This document shows positions 1 through 5,999 of a stretch of 7,759 nucleotides of DNA, piece by piece. The stretch's first letter is position 1. Every line of letters begins with the position of its first letter. Where the stretch lies: the NCBI GenBank assembly GCA_003445555.1, contig DMDI01000127.1:1-7759 (forward strand), read 5' to 3'. The position numbers were made by a program, and so were the translations under genes. The notes beneath the pieces are model-generated. The model searched no databases. It was given only the letters and a program-made list of their open reading frames with translations, and was not told where the DNA came from. The stretch comes from Desulfotomaculum sp. Its GTDB lineage: Bacteria > Bacillota > Desulfotomaculia > Desulfotomaculales > Nap2-2B.

Positions 1-1
1 G

Positions 2-940
2 GGGGAAATGCCTGATTTAATCAAAAATAAAGGGGCTTCCTTATGCCTTACCAGTGCTTATTTTTTTGATAAACTAGCAAAAAGAGGTATAAAATCCCAC
101 TACCTGGGCGTATTAGAAAATGGTGCCCTTAAGCATCTTGACGAACTAAAAGGTCCGGTCACTAACATGGAAATAAAAATTTTACGGGTAATAAAACCCG
201 AAATCAAAGGCACCGGTTATGATTATTCGGCTTACCAAAAAGAAGGGGTTAATTTCCTCATCCCCCTGGAAGTAATTTACCGTAATTCCCTTCCCGAAGG
301 GTCCAGTATTTTTAAAAGATTAAAAAAGGGAGACTTAAAACCAGAGGAACTAGGTTTAAAGGAAATGCCCACTTCGGGCCAAGTCCTAAAAAAGCCCTGG
401 CTGGATGTTTCCACCAAATTAGAGGCCAGCGATAGATACTTAAGCTGGGAAGAGGCTAAAGAATTGGCCGGACTTACTTCAACGGAAGTTGACCAAATTA
501 AATACACTACTCTACTTATTAACGAGGTTATTACCAAAGAAGCAAGCAGGGCAGGATTTACGCACGAAGATGGTAAGGTAGAATTTGGATTCGATAAAAA
601 CCGTACCCTTATGGTGGTCGATACCATAGGAACCCTGGATGAATGCCGTTTCACCTTAACCGGTTTTCCGGTGAGCAAAGAAATAACTCGCCTCTTTTAC
701 CGGAATACGTCCTGGTACCGGGAAACAGAAGAGGCAAAGAAAAAGGACCGTCTTGCCTGGCGCGACAAAGTAATCAGCCGTCCCCCTCAGTTGCCCCCAA
801 AATTAAAAGATTTGATTTCTCTGCTTTATGCCTCCTGGGCCAACGAAATAACCCAAAGAATATGGTTTAAGGATACCCCGCCCTTACGGGAGATTTTACC
901 CGAAATTAAGCAAATCATTGCCGGCGTTAATCCTGAGTAA
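2..940 (+). CDS. purC: Phosphoribosylaminoimidazole-succinocarboxamide (SAICAR) synthase, 5'-truncated by window edge
   Basis: Cytosolic purine-synthesis enzyme that joins CAIR and aspartate with ATP to give SAICAR. The frame is open to the window edge: the two codons before the first ATG (position 8) read Gly-Glu, giving GEMPD, which resembles the internal start of the conserved GEMPDxIxGKG region of this family. That ATG is therefore internal, and about 40 N-terminal residues, including the usual EGKTK-type nucleotide-binding strand, lie outside the window. Counting from the ATG: PLEVIYRN followed by SLPEGSS at 86-100, a VEFGFD strand at 191-196, VDTIGTLDECRF at 204-215, then PVSKEITRLFYRNTSWYR. 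The SLPEGSS and SKEI...YRxTxWYR blocks suggest the longer archaeal/Thermotoga-like branch rather than the compact Bacillus PurC (from memory, not aligned). It ends in TAA and converges on spoIVFB with 9 bases between. It has no functional link to the opposite-strand cluster. Confidence 0.9.
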   Translation, partial: GEMPDLIKNKGASLCLTSAYFFDKLAKRGIKSHYLGVLENGALKHLDELKGPVTNMEIKILRVIKPEIKGTGYDYSAYQKEGVNFLIPLEVIYRNSLPEGSSIFKRLKKGDLKPEELGLKEMPTSGQVLKKPWLDVSTKLEASDRYLSWEEAKELAGLTSTEVDQIKYTTLLINEVITKEASRAGFTHEDGKVEFGFDKNRTLMVVDTIGTLDECRFTLTGFPVSKEITRLFYRNTSWYRETEEAKKKDRLAWRDKVISRPPQLPPKLKDLISLLYASWANEITQRIWFKDTPPLREILPEIKQIIAGVNPE

Positions 941-949
941 TTACCCGGG

Positions 950-1822
950 CTAACCCATGAGTTTACTTACGGGCAAATCTAGTCCGTGAGCAAGCAGGCC
1001 GTCTATTATTTTAGCCTCGGTAACCATCCCTTTATACTGCCATTGCCGGTCCAAAACCAAAACCAGATGAAATTTTTGCGGAACAAAAGGCCGGATTATT
1101 TCACCCAAAGTAACGTCTTCATAAGTTACCAAAGGTTCGGCTCCCAGAACACCGCTACGGAATAACTCGTTCTTTTTTTGCGTTAAATGTTTTACAAATA
1201 AGTAAGGAGCCATATTTTTTTCCCGCGACGCGGCATAAAAAAGAAATAACCCGTTTAAAGAAATATCAAAACCGGTATAACCCAAAGCCAGGCTAAGGGT
1301 ACCTAAAAAAATAATAATTACCGCCCATATTTGACCGGATTTAATTGCCTGATAGGTAGCCGCCCTAAGTCCGATTCGCCGACTTAAAAAAGCCCGGTAA
1401 ACCCTTCCCCCGTCTAAAGGCAGGGCTGGCAAAAGGTTAAAACCGGCTATAATAAGATTGCATTGCAAAAAGTAGGGGCTCCATGTTTCAGACCAAAAAC
1501 CATAATTTTTTAAGGTTAAACATAAAAACACCAGGGCCAGATTGCTTACCGGCCCCGCCACAGCCACATATAGTTCCTTACGAGGATCAAGCTCTAACTC
1601 GCTGCTTATGCGGCTTACGCCACCAAAAGGAAGCAGTTCTATATCTTTTACTTTTAGTCCCAGGCGCCTGGCCACCAAGACGTGGGTTAGTTCATGAATT
1701 AACACGATTCCAAAGACCAGTAACCCCTTGTCCAGCACGCCGGCCGCAAAAAAAAGGCCTAACAGGAATAGAAAAAAAATGTTTAAATAAAGCTCAATCC
1801 CCCATACCCGTCCAAGACGCAT
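950..1822 (-). CDS. spoIVFB: Stage IV sporulation intramembrane metalloprotease SpoIVFB (site-2 protease, M50)
   Basis: Membrane-embedded zinc protease which, by homology, cleaves pro-sigma-K in the mother cell during sporulation. The 290-residue product matches the B. subtilis length (288). The zinc site is HELTH at 43-47 (His43, Glu44, His47), and the third ligand is Asp137 in NLLPALPLDGGR, numbering that coincides with what I recall for B. subtilis. Hydrophobic segments lie near 11-30, 33-50, 85-103, 117-133 and 165-181. The soluble C-terminal part (about 205-290) resembles a CBS-like domain, which in this family links cleavage to ATP (family knowledge). The ATG start is 12 bases downstream of the spoIVFA stop with only a weak GGG-type ribosome site (AGGG, about 11 bases away), so translation is probably coupled to spoIVFA. 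It ends in TAG facing purC. A generic M50 protease would be the alternative, but the adjacent SpoIVFA-like gene and the min/rod context favour SpoIVFB. Confidence 0.9.
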   Translation of the reverse strand: MRLGRVWGIELYLNIFFLFLLGLFFAAGVLDKGLLVFGIVLIHELTHVLVARRLGLKVKDIELLPFGGVSRISSELELDPRKELYVAVAGPVSNLALVFLCLTLKNYGFWSETWSPYFLQCNLIIAGFNLLPALPLDGGRVYRAFLSRRIGLRAATYQAIKSGQIWAVIIIFLGTLSLALGYTGFDISLNGLFLFYAASREKNMAPYLFVKHLTQKKNELFRSGVLGAEPLVTYEDVTLGEIIRPFVPQKFHLVLVLDRQWQYKGMVTEAKIIDGLLAHGLDLPVSKLMG

Positions 1823-1834
1823 ATTTACTTTACC

Positions 1835-2593
1835 CTAACTCCTTGCCAAGGGTAACCTGGTTAACGGGTCAATTAATTTTTCTTTTTCTCTTAACTCAAA
1901 ATGCAGTCCTCCTCCAGGCACATCACCTTCTTCTCCTATTCGAGCTATAACTTCACCCGCGTTAACCTCTTGGTTAACTGTAACCATAATTTCCGTAACC
2001 CCGGCGTATAAAGTGCTTGTACCTTCCCCGTGATTCAATATAAGATATTGACCTAAAGCAGCATCCCTTCCCACCTTGGTTACCTGCCCACTCAACGCGG
2101 CTCTGACGGGAGCACCAGGTAAGGCGGCAATATCCAATCCGTGATGAAAACGTTTTAGATTGTCTAAAGAATCAAGCGACCAGCCGAAGCCCCTGGCTAC
2201 TTTACCGGAAACAGGAACAATTATTGGGGCGCTGAGCACCTGGGGATTCATGGCTTCTTTTGTTTTAATTTCCTTCTCTTTAGGAGTTTTAGGAATTGCC
2301 TCTCCGTAGAACTGATGGTCTACATTAACCATCCGCAGGCCAATTTCAACCACCTTTTGCACCACTGGCTGAAAATTCCATTCCGTAGTTAGAATATAAC
2401 GTAGCCCCTCCCGGGCTTGTTGTCCTAAAGGATGAGAGGTTTGACGCAAAAACAGTACTATCGCCAGGATAACCAGGACAATCAAAAGGCGCCGGAAAGT
2501 CCGCCTGATTCTTTGTTTTTTAGGAGGCCATCGGCGCGGCACGGCGGAATAATTTGGCCACCAGTTTTCAGGTTGGTATTTACCGGAACGCAT
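1835..2593 (-). CDS. spoIVFA: SpoIVFA-like membrane protein with degenerate M23 (LytM) domain
   Basis: Probable partner and regulator of SpoIVFB; in B. subtilis SpoIVFA anchors SpoIVFB in the SpoIVFA-BofA complex at the forespore outer membrane. The 252-residue protein has a basic cytoplasmic N-terminus rich in Arg/Lys/Trp (1-35), one membrane segment (about 36-50), a linker, and a LytM/M23 fold at about 123-245. In the M23 domain HHGLDIA keeps His150 and Asp154 and LHFEL keeps His231, the three zinc-type ligands. However, the first His of the usual HxH is Gly229, and TLYAG (194-198) has Gly where active M23 enzymes have YAH. It is therefore probably not an active endopeptidase, as expected for a SpoIVFA scaffold. 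The ATG follows AGGAGG with 8 bases of spacing. It lies 12 bases upstream of spoIVFB, in the same order as in Bacillus. Without the spoIVFB neighbour the call would be only 'M23 family protein'. Confidence 0.8.
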   Translation of the reverse strand: MRSGKYQPENWWPNYSAVPRRWPPKKQRIRRTFRRLLIVLVILAIVLFLRQTSHPLGQQAREGLRYILTTEWNFQPVVQKVVEIGLRMVNVDHQFYGEAIPKTPKEKEIKTKEAMNPQVLSAPIIVPVSGKVARGFGWSLDSLDNLKRFHHGLDIAALPGAPVRAALSGQVTKVGRDAALGQYLILNHGEGTSTLYAGVTEIMVTVNQEVNAGEVIARIGEEGDVPGGGLHFELREKEKLIDPLTRLPLARS

Positions 2594-2601
2594 AAATTCT
2601 T

Positions 2602-2607
2602 CCTCCT
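2602..2607 (-). promoter_or_regulatory. Ribosome binding site of spoIVFA
   Basis: AGGAGG on the minus strand, 8 bases before the ATG. It is notable because the 28-base palindrome at 2612-2639 begins only 4 bases upstream, so the folded hairpin would sit directly beside the ribosome landing site. Confidence 0.8.
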
Positions 2608-2611
2608 GTGA

Positions 2612-2639
2612 GTAGGGGCGTTAAATTTAACGCCCCTAC
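2612..2639. repeat. 28-base perfect palindrome, copy 1 (rodA-spoIVFA gap)
   Basis: Arms GTAGGGGCG and CGCCCCTAC enclose the self-complementary centre TTAAATTTAA, so the entire 28 bases equal their own reverse complement. The same arms occur at 5442-5469 with a different palindromic centre, and both copies are followed by an ATTT-containing tail. No T-run follows on the minus strand, where the Shine-Dalgarno of spoIVFA comes next, so it is not a standard intrinsic terminator. It looks like a dispersed REP-type or non-autonomous palindromic element that landed in, or is used as, a leader hairpin. Similar GTAGGGGCG hairpins occur in many bacterial genomes (recollection only). Confidence 0.8.
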
Positions 2640-2655
2640 AATTTTCCTTGCCTTA

Positions 2656-2687
2656 AATATATACTGACTTACAAAGAGGAATATGAC
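2656..2687 (-). promoter_or_regulatory. Candidate sigma-E-like sporulation promoter for spoIVFA-spoIVFB
   Basis: Reading the minus strand, GTCATATT at 2680-2687 fits the sigma-E -35 element (KMATATT) and TATATATT at 2656-2663 matches 6 of 8 positions of the -10 element (CATACAHT). The spacer is 16 bases, slightly long for sigma-E (about 13-15). In B. subtilis spoIVFAB is transcribed by sigma-E, so a site here is expected. The region is AT-rich, so a chance match is quite possible. If real, transcription would begin near 2648 and the 28-base palindrome would be in the leader. Confidence 0.35.
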
Positions 2688-2749
2688 AGCTTAAAATATG
2701 TAAATATTTAAGTGATACAGTTTAACCTGGTGGATTAAATGAATACTTG

Positions 2750-4114
2750 TTAAAAAATAATTTTTTTCCGCCGCGTGTAGATATTTAATAGTAAGCCCAG
2801 GGCGGCCAAATTCATAATAATGTTGCTTCCCCCATAACTAAATAAAGGTAAAGGGATACCGGTAACGGGCATAATGCCTATAGTCATCCCTACGTTTACA
2901 AAGACATGAAAGGCAAACATAGTCACTATTCCACCGGCCAAAAGAATGCCCTCGTTATCCCGGGCGTGAATAATTATTTTAGTTCCCCGGTACAAGATAA
3001 TAAAATATAAGCTCAAAAGAAATAAGGCCCCCAGAAAACCCATTTCTTCTCCTACCACGGAAAAAATAAAATCAGTATGCCGGATGGGTAAAAAAGTAAA
3101 GTGGCTTTGGGTTCCTTCTAAAAAACCTTTGCCTGCCAGCCCCCCCGATCCAACCGCAATTAATGATTGCCAGATATGATAACCGGCCCCCAATATATCC
3201 TTTTGGGGGTTTAAGAAAATAATTAACCGGTTCATTTGATATTCTTTTAAGGTATAACGGTGAAATAATTGATGATATTCACTAATAGCCCGGTATTTTT
3301 CTTTTAGGGCCATTAATTTAGTAGAATAGGTTTCTGGCCTGCTCAAAGCATTTTTTTCTTTCGCCTCATCTTTGCCTCCCACCTGGCTAATTATTTTTTC
3401 TTTTGACCGCAAGGTTAAAATTTGTTTTTCCAGGTTATCTTGAGTCTGGTGAAGGTATGTATGAACCATAAAAATCCCGGTGATGAAAATTATTCCTATT
3501 CCTAAAAGAGCCAATAAATGGACGGGTTTAGCCCCGGCAAAAAAAAGCATTCCAAACATAATGGCGATAAGCACCAAAGATGTACCCAAATCAGGTTGTT
3601 TTAAAATAACTATGAAGGGTAAACCTACGTATAAAAAACACGGCCCTAATCCCAACCAACCGTTTAGCCGCCCTTCTCTTTTAGCTAAAAAGGCGGCAAA
3701 AGTAATAATGATTAAAAGTTTAGCAAATTCGGAAGGTTGAAAGGTTAGAGGACCAATTTGAATCCAGCGTTGGGCCCCTAAAGCAGTGTGTCCAATAAAT
3801 AAAACCATAATTAACATAAATAAGTTAAGGGCGTAAAGAAAACGGGCTTGTTTAATTATATCTTCGTAAGGAACGTAGACCATTAAAGCCATAACCCCAA
3901 TGCCTAAAAAAATCCATAAAATTTGCTTGTTAAAATAAGTATAGTCTAAATGCAATAAACGTAAAAATATATTTAAATTTTCAAATTGCCGTAATGATTC
4001 GGGAGTGTACTCAAGGGAGGCACTCCCAATCATTATTAGACTAAAAAAAATTAAAATAATGGTAGTTCCAAGTAAAGTATGGTCCAGGCTTTTATACAGC
4101 CTTTTATTAAACAA
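2750..4114 (-). CDS. rodA: Rod-shape peptidoglycan glycosyltransferase RodA (SEDS family) with extra extracellular loop
   Basis: SEDS polymerase that extends glycan strands from lipid II in the elongasome with PBP2. Family signatures: GAQRWIQIGPLTFQPSEFAK (113-132), KQPDLGTS (172-179), FLNPQKDILGAGYHIWQSLIAVGSGG (300-325) and GIPLPLFSYGGSN (419-431). Asp306 in NPQKD is the conserved extracellular Asp needed for polymerisation in the family. About ten hydrophobic segments are visible. At 454 residues it exceeds the usual 370-400. The surplus is mostly a Lys/Glu-rich stretch at about 222-288, inserted between the seventh membrane helix and the catalytic loop, plus a somewhat long first outer loop (about 33-63). 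The start codon is TTG, 8 bases after AGGAGG. The gene lies downstream of an intrinsic terminator ending the min genes, so it probably has its own promoter in 4115-4165; I saw no convincing hexamers there. The context next to PBP2 favours RodA over FtsW or SpoVE. Confidence 0.93.
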   Translation of the reverse strand: MFNKRLYKSLDHTLLGTTIILIFFSLIMIGSASLEYTPESLRQFENLNIFLRLLHLDYTYFNKQILWIFLGIGVMALMVYVPYEDIIKQARFLYALNLFMLIMVLFIGHTALGAQRWIQIGPLTFQPSEFAKLLIIITFAAFLAKREGRLNGWLGLGPCFLYVGLPFIVILKQPDLGTSLVLIAIMFGMLFFAGAKPVHLLALLGIGIIFITGIFMVHTYLHQTQDNLEKQILTLRSKEKIISQVGGKDEAKEKNALSRPETYSTKLMALKEKYRAISEYHQLFHRYTLKEYQMNRLIIFLNPQKDILGAGYHIWQSLIAVGSGGLAGKGFLEGTQSHFTFLPIRHTDFIFSVVGEEMGFLGALFLLSLYFIILYRGTKIIIHARDNEGILLAGGIVTMFAFHVFVNVGMTIGIMPVTGIPLPLFSYGGSNIIMNLAALGLLLNIYTRRKKIIF

Positions 4115-4122
4115 TACCCTTT

Positions 4123-4128
4123 CCTCCT
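4123..4128 (-). promoter_or_regulatory. Ribosome binding site fixing the TTG start of rodA
   Basis: AGGAGG on the minus strand ends 8 bases before the TTG at 4114-4112. This strong site supports TTG as the true rodA start. Confidence 0.75.
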
Positions 4129-4162
4129 GTTAAGGCTCAAGGCTATACCACAATCATAAACC

Positions 4163-4213
4163 AAAAAAAACCCGTGGCTGCCAACCTTTCCGGGAAACGC
4201 TTGCTAGCCACGG
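4163..4213 (-). terminator. Intrinsic terminator after minE
   Basis: On the minus strand an 8-base-pair outer stem, CCGTGGCT (4213-4206) with AGCCACGG (4179-4172), encloses about 26 bases. These can pair further (GCAA with TTGGC, TTTC with GAAA around CCG) to form a long hairpin. It is followed after one G by eight T residues (A-run 4163-4170 on the plus strand). It starts about 20 bases after the minE stop codon and lies before rodA. It should end or attenuate the mrdA-minC-minD-minE transcript and separate it from rodA. Confidence 0.85.
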
Positions 4214-4233
4214 ATAAATAAGAAATTAACCCA

Positions 4234-4521
4234 TTAGGGACCGGAAATTATATTTTCCGGTAATCGCTTCATTTGCTTTATGGGAATATTGGCAATTAAA
4301 GCTACCTGATTATCATTGCTTTCTAAATTAACCTCTAAACCCGGTTCATCAATTTCCATATAATTAGAAATTACTTTAATCAATTCTGATTTAAGGGCCT
4401 GGAGTAATTGTGGTGATACACCGGCCCGGTCATGAACCAACACTAAACGTAATCTTTCTTTAGCTATATCTTTACTAGAGCTGCTTTCCCGGCTAAAAAG
4501 ACGGGTTAGAAATTCCAACAA
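4234..4521 (-). CDS. minE: Cell division topological specificity factor MinE
   Basis: Small regulator that stimulates MinD ATPase and drives MinC-MinD off the membrane at midcell. The 95 residues compare with 88 in E. coli. The N-terminal amphipathic LEFLTRLF (2-9) is the membrane-targeting segment. Residues about 16-31 (DIAKERLRLVLVHDRA region) form the MinD-binding, conformation-switching strand or helix, followed by the topological specificity domain with SPQLLQALKSELIKVISNY and VALIANIPIK. The start is TTG, preceded by AAAGGGGG with 8 bases of spacing. It follows minD by 29 bases in one operon and is followed by an intrinsic terminator. MinE together with sporulation genes fits Clostridia, whereas Bacillus uses DivIVA/MinJ instead of MinE. 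Confidence 0.93.
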   Translation of the reverse strand: MLEFLTRLFSRESSSSKDIAKERLRLVLVHDRAGVSPQLLQALKSELIKVISNYMEIDEPGLEVNLESNDNQVALIANIPIKQMKRLPENIISGP

Positions 4522-4529
4522 GGCCGTTT

Positions 4530-4537
4530 CCCCCTTT
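4530..4537 (-). promoter_or_regulatory. Ribosome binding site fixing the TTG start of minE
   Basis: AAAGGGGG on the minus strand, 8 bases before TTG (4521-4519). The amphipathic membrane-targeting helix begins right after this codon, which agrees with the start. Confidence 0.65.
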
Positions 4538-4550
4538 CTTTAGTCCTATC

Positions 4551-5342
4551 TTACTTTAGCCCAATAATCCGGCGCAGTTTACTTAACATTCCGTTTTGAT
4601 TCAGATTCATCAGGGGGACGGCTTCCCCCTTAATTCGCTGCACAATATTACGAAAAGCCTGACCGGAGCGCGAACGCTCATCCTGGACAACCGGCTCCCC
4701 TTTATTTGTACTGACAACCACCTGCTCATCTTCCGGCACCACCCCTAACAAGTCAACGGCTAAAATATCAATAATATCTTCGATGCTCATCATGTCTTTC
4801 TGTTGGACCATCTTATAACGAAAACGGTTAATCACCAACTTGGGATTGCGCAATTCGGCCGCTTCCAAAAGACCGATAATCCGGTCGGCATCTCTTACTG
4901 CCGCCACTTCGGGAGTGGTAACCACAATGGCCTTATCCGCCCCGGCAATTGCATTGCGAAATCCTTGCTCGATGCCGGCCGGACAATCAACAATTACGTA
5001 TTCAAATTCCTGGGCTACATCCTGACATAATTTTTTCATTTCTTCCGAACTTACGGCCGTCTTATCTTTTGTCTGTGAGGCGGGTAAAAGATGAAGCCCC
5101 TCGCAATGCTTATCTTTAATTAAAGCTTGCTTTAGACGGCAGCGCCCCCCGGTAACATCTGTCAGGTCATAAACAATACGATTTTCCAAGCCCAATAAAA
5201 CGTCTAAATTACGTAAACCTATATCGGCATCTATTAAAGTTACTTTATGTCCTAAAGCAGCTAAACCTACTCCCAGATTAGCCGTAGTAGTGGTTTTACC
5301 TACCCCTCCTTTTCCGGAAGTTACTACAATTACCTCGCCCAT
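4551..5342 (-). CDS. minD: Septum site-determining ATPase MinD
   Basis: Membrane-associated ParA/MinD-type ATPase that recruits MinC to the membrane and is released by MinE. The 263-residue product has normal length. The deviant Walker A is SGKGGVGKTT (9-18) with signature Lys11 and catalytic-site Lys16/Thr17. Switch I is DADIGLRNLD (38-47) and switch II/Walker B is VIVDCPAGIE (116-125, Asp119). The C-terminal GMLSKLRRIIGLK (251-263) is the amphipathic membrane-targeting helix. The ATG is preceded by AAAGGAGG at 5355-5362 with a longish 12-base spacer. The gap to minC is 156 bases and contains a palindrome; the gap to minE is 29 bases. All features are consistent with a functional MinD. Confidence 0.97.
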   Translation of the reverse strand: MGEVIVVTSGKGGVGKTTTTANLGVGLAALGHKVTLIDADIGLRNLDVLLGLENRIVYDLTDVTGGRCRLKQALIKDKHCEGLHLLPASQTKDKTAVSSEEMKKLCQDVAQEFEYVIVDCPAGIEQGFRNAIAGADKAIVVTTPEVAAVRDADRIIGLLEAAELRNPKLVINRFRYKMVQQKDMMSIEDIIDILAVDLLGVVPEDEQVVVSTNKGEPVVQDERSRSGQAFRNIVQRIKGEAVPLMNLNQNGMLSKLRRIIGLK

Positions 5343-5441
5343 ATTGGATACGCGCCTCCTTTCTAACCTACATTTAGAATTTTAACTAAAGTTTGGTAAT
5401 ACTAAATTTTAATTTTATGAATTAATCCTTTCGCAGGGGCG

Positions 5442-5469
5442 GTAGGGGCGTATAGCTATACGCCCCTAC
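5442..5469. repeat. 28-base perfect palindrome, copy 2 (minC-minD gap)
   Basis: GTAGGGGCG and CGCCCCTAC arms flank the self-complementary centre TATAGCTATA; the arms equal those of the copy at 2612-2639. It is surrounded by degenerate extra arms: GCAGGGGCG abuts it at 5433-5441, and the 15 bases after the core at 5461-5475 are repeated with one mismatch at 5483-5497. It begins 30 bases after the minC stop on the transcribed strand. With no following T-run it is unlikely to be a normal intrinsic terminator, but it could stabilise or process the minC-minD mRNA. Confidence 0.8.
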
Positions 5470-5498
5470 TATTTCCCCCTAACGCCTCTACTATTTCT

Positions 5499-5918
5499 CT
5501 ATCGCTCTCCGCTAGCGGAAAAGGCTTCAATGGTTACCACCCCATCTTTAATGCGAGCTACTTCCGGGTAAGTACCAGGCATTTCTTCTTCGTCTGGAGG
5601 ACGGGTAATGTGATTAGCAATTCTTAGCTGGATAGGTTGCAAACGAAAAGCCATTACCATTGCCTGAGTGTTCCCTTCCGCCCCCGCGTGAACAACGCCG
5701 CGTACATTACCCATTACAATAATATTGCCCGCCGCTACTACCTCTGCTCCAGGATTAACATCTCCTAAAATAACCACGTTACCGTTAAAATGAATCTTTT
5801 GACCGGCGCGTAAAGTACGCTGAACTAAAATAGTATTTGAATCAATAAAATTACTTTTTATTTCGGATAATGCTTTTTCTGGTAAAGAGGTTGTTTCTTT
5901 TTTTGCTTCACTGGCCAA
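5499..5918 (-). CDS. minC: MinC C-terminal-domain-only protein (division inhibitor without N-terminal domain)
   Basis: MinC normally blocks FtsZ assembly through its N-terminal domain and binds MinD through a C-terminal beta-helix. Here only the latter is encoded: 139 residues from the preferred TTG (position 5918), or 155 from an upstream ATG at 5966, against about 220-230 for typical MinC. In TTG numbering residues 1-27 are a charged linker. NTILVQRTLRAGQ (28-40) holds the RSGQ-like MinD contact motif as RAGQ. GDVNPGAEVVAAGNIIVMGNVRGVVHAGAEGN (52-83) and QLRIANHITRPPDEEE follow as in the family. TTG is chosen because GGGAGGAG lies 6 bases before it; the ATG at 5966 has AGGA only about 2 bases away and adds 16 residues unlike MinC. 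Only 81 bases separate the TTG from mrdA, so no room remains for the missing domain. It probably belongs to one operon with mrdA, minD and minE. The stop codon is TAG. Confidence 0.88.
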   Translation of the reverse strand: MASEAKKETTSLPEKALSEIKSNFIDSNTILVQRTLRAGQKIHFNGNVVILGDVNPGAEVVAAGNIIVMGNVRGVVHAGAEGNTQAMVMAFRLQPIQLRIANHITRPPDEEEMPGTYPEVARIKDGVVTIEAFSASGER

Positions 5919-5924
5919 AATAAT

Positions 5925-5932
5925 CTCCTCCC
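5925..5932 (-). promoter_or_regulatory. Ribosome binding site deciding the minC start
   Basis: GGGAGGAG on the minus strand stands 6 bases before TTG at 5918-5916. It is much better placed than the AGGA next to the upstream ATG (5966-5964), so the shorter 139-residue MinC is preferred. Confidence 0.7.
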
Positions 5933-5999
5933 GTTTTGCTGTATTAATTCTACAATAGAAAACCATTTCCTGCTAAAAAGAAAAAATTAAAAAAAGTAA

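Noticed and set aside
277..678. Minus-strand open frame of 133 codons inside purC
   Set aside because: It is antisense to a clearly conserved PurC frame and its product shows no recognisable motif.
965..1000. Short stem (CTTACGG with CCGTGAG) just past the purC stop as its terminator
   Set aside because: One wobble pair, a large loop, no T-tract, and it lies inside the spoIVFB coding region.
1483..1950. Plus-strand open frame of 155 codons over spoIVFB/spoIVFA
   Set aside because: It crosses two recognisable minus-strand genes, and its Pro/Leu-rich product looks like a shadow of their codons.
2690..2712. AT-only imperfect hairpin downstream of rodA
   Set aside because: All A/T apart from the end pair, with a bulge and no T-run; too weak to call a terminator in an AT-rich gap.
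5343..5441. Sigma-A promoter for minD in the AT-rich gap
   Set aside because: A TAAAAT-like -10 exists near 5380 but the best -35 matches only about 3 of 6 positions.
5442..5469. Palindrome as an intrinsic terminator between minC and minD
   Set aside because: No T-run follows on the minus strand and minD shows no convincing promoter of its own, so ending transcription here is not supported.
5919..5966. ATG at 5966 as the minC start
   Set aside because: Its AGGA is only about 2 bases away and the extra 16 residues do not look like MinC; TTG at 5918 has GGGAGGAG at ideal spacing.
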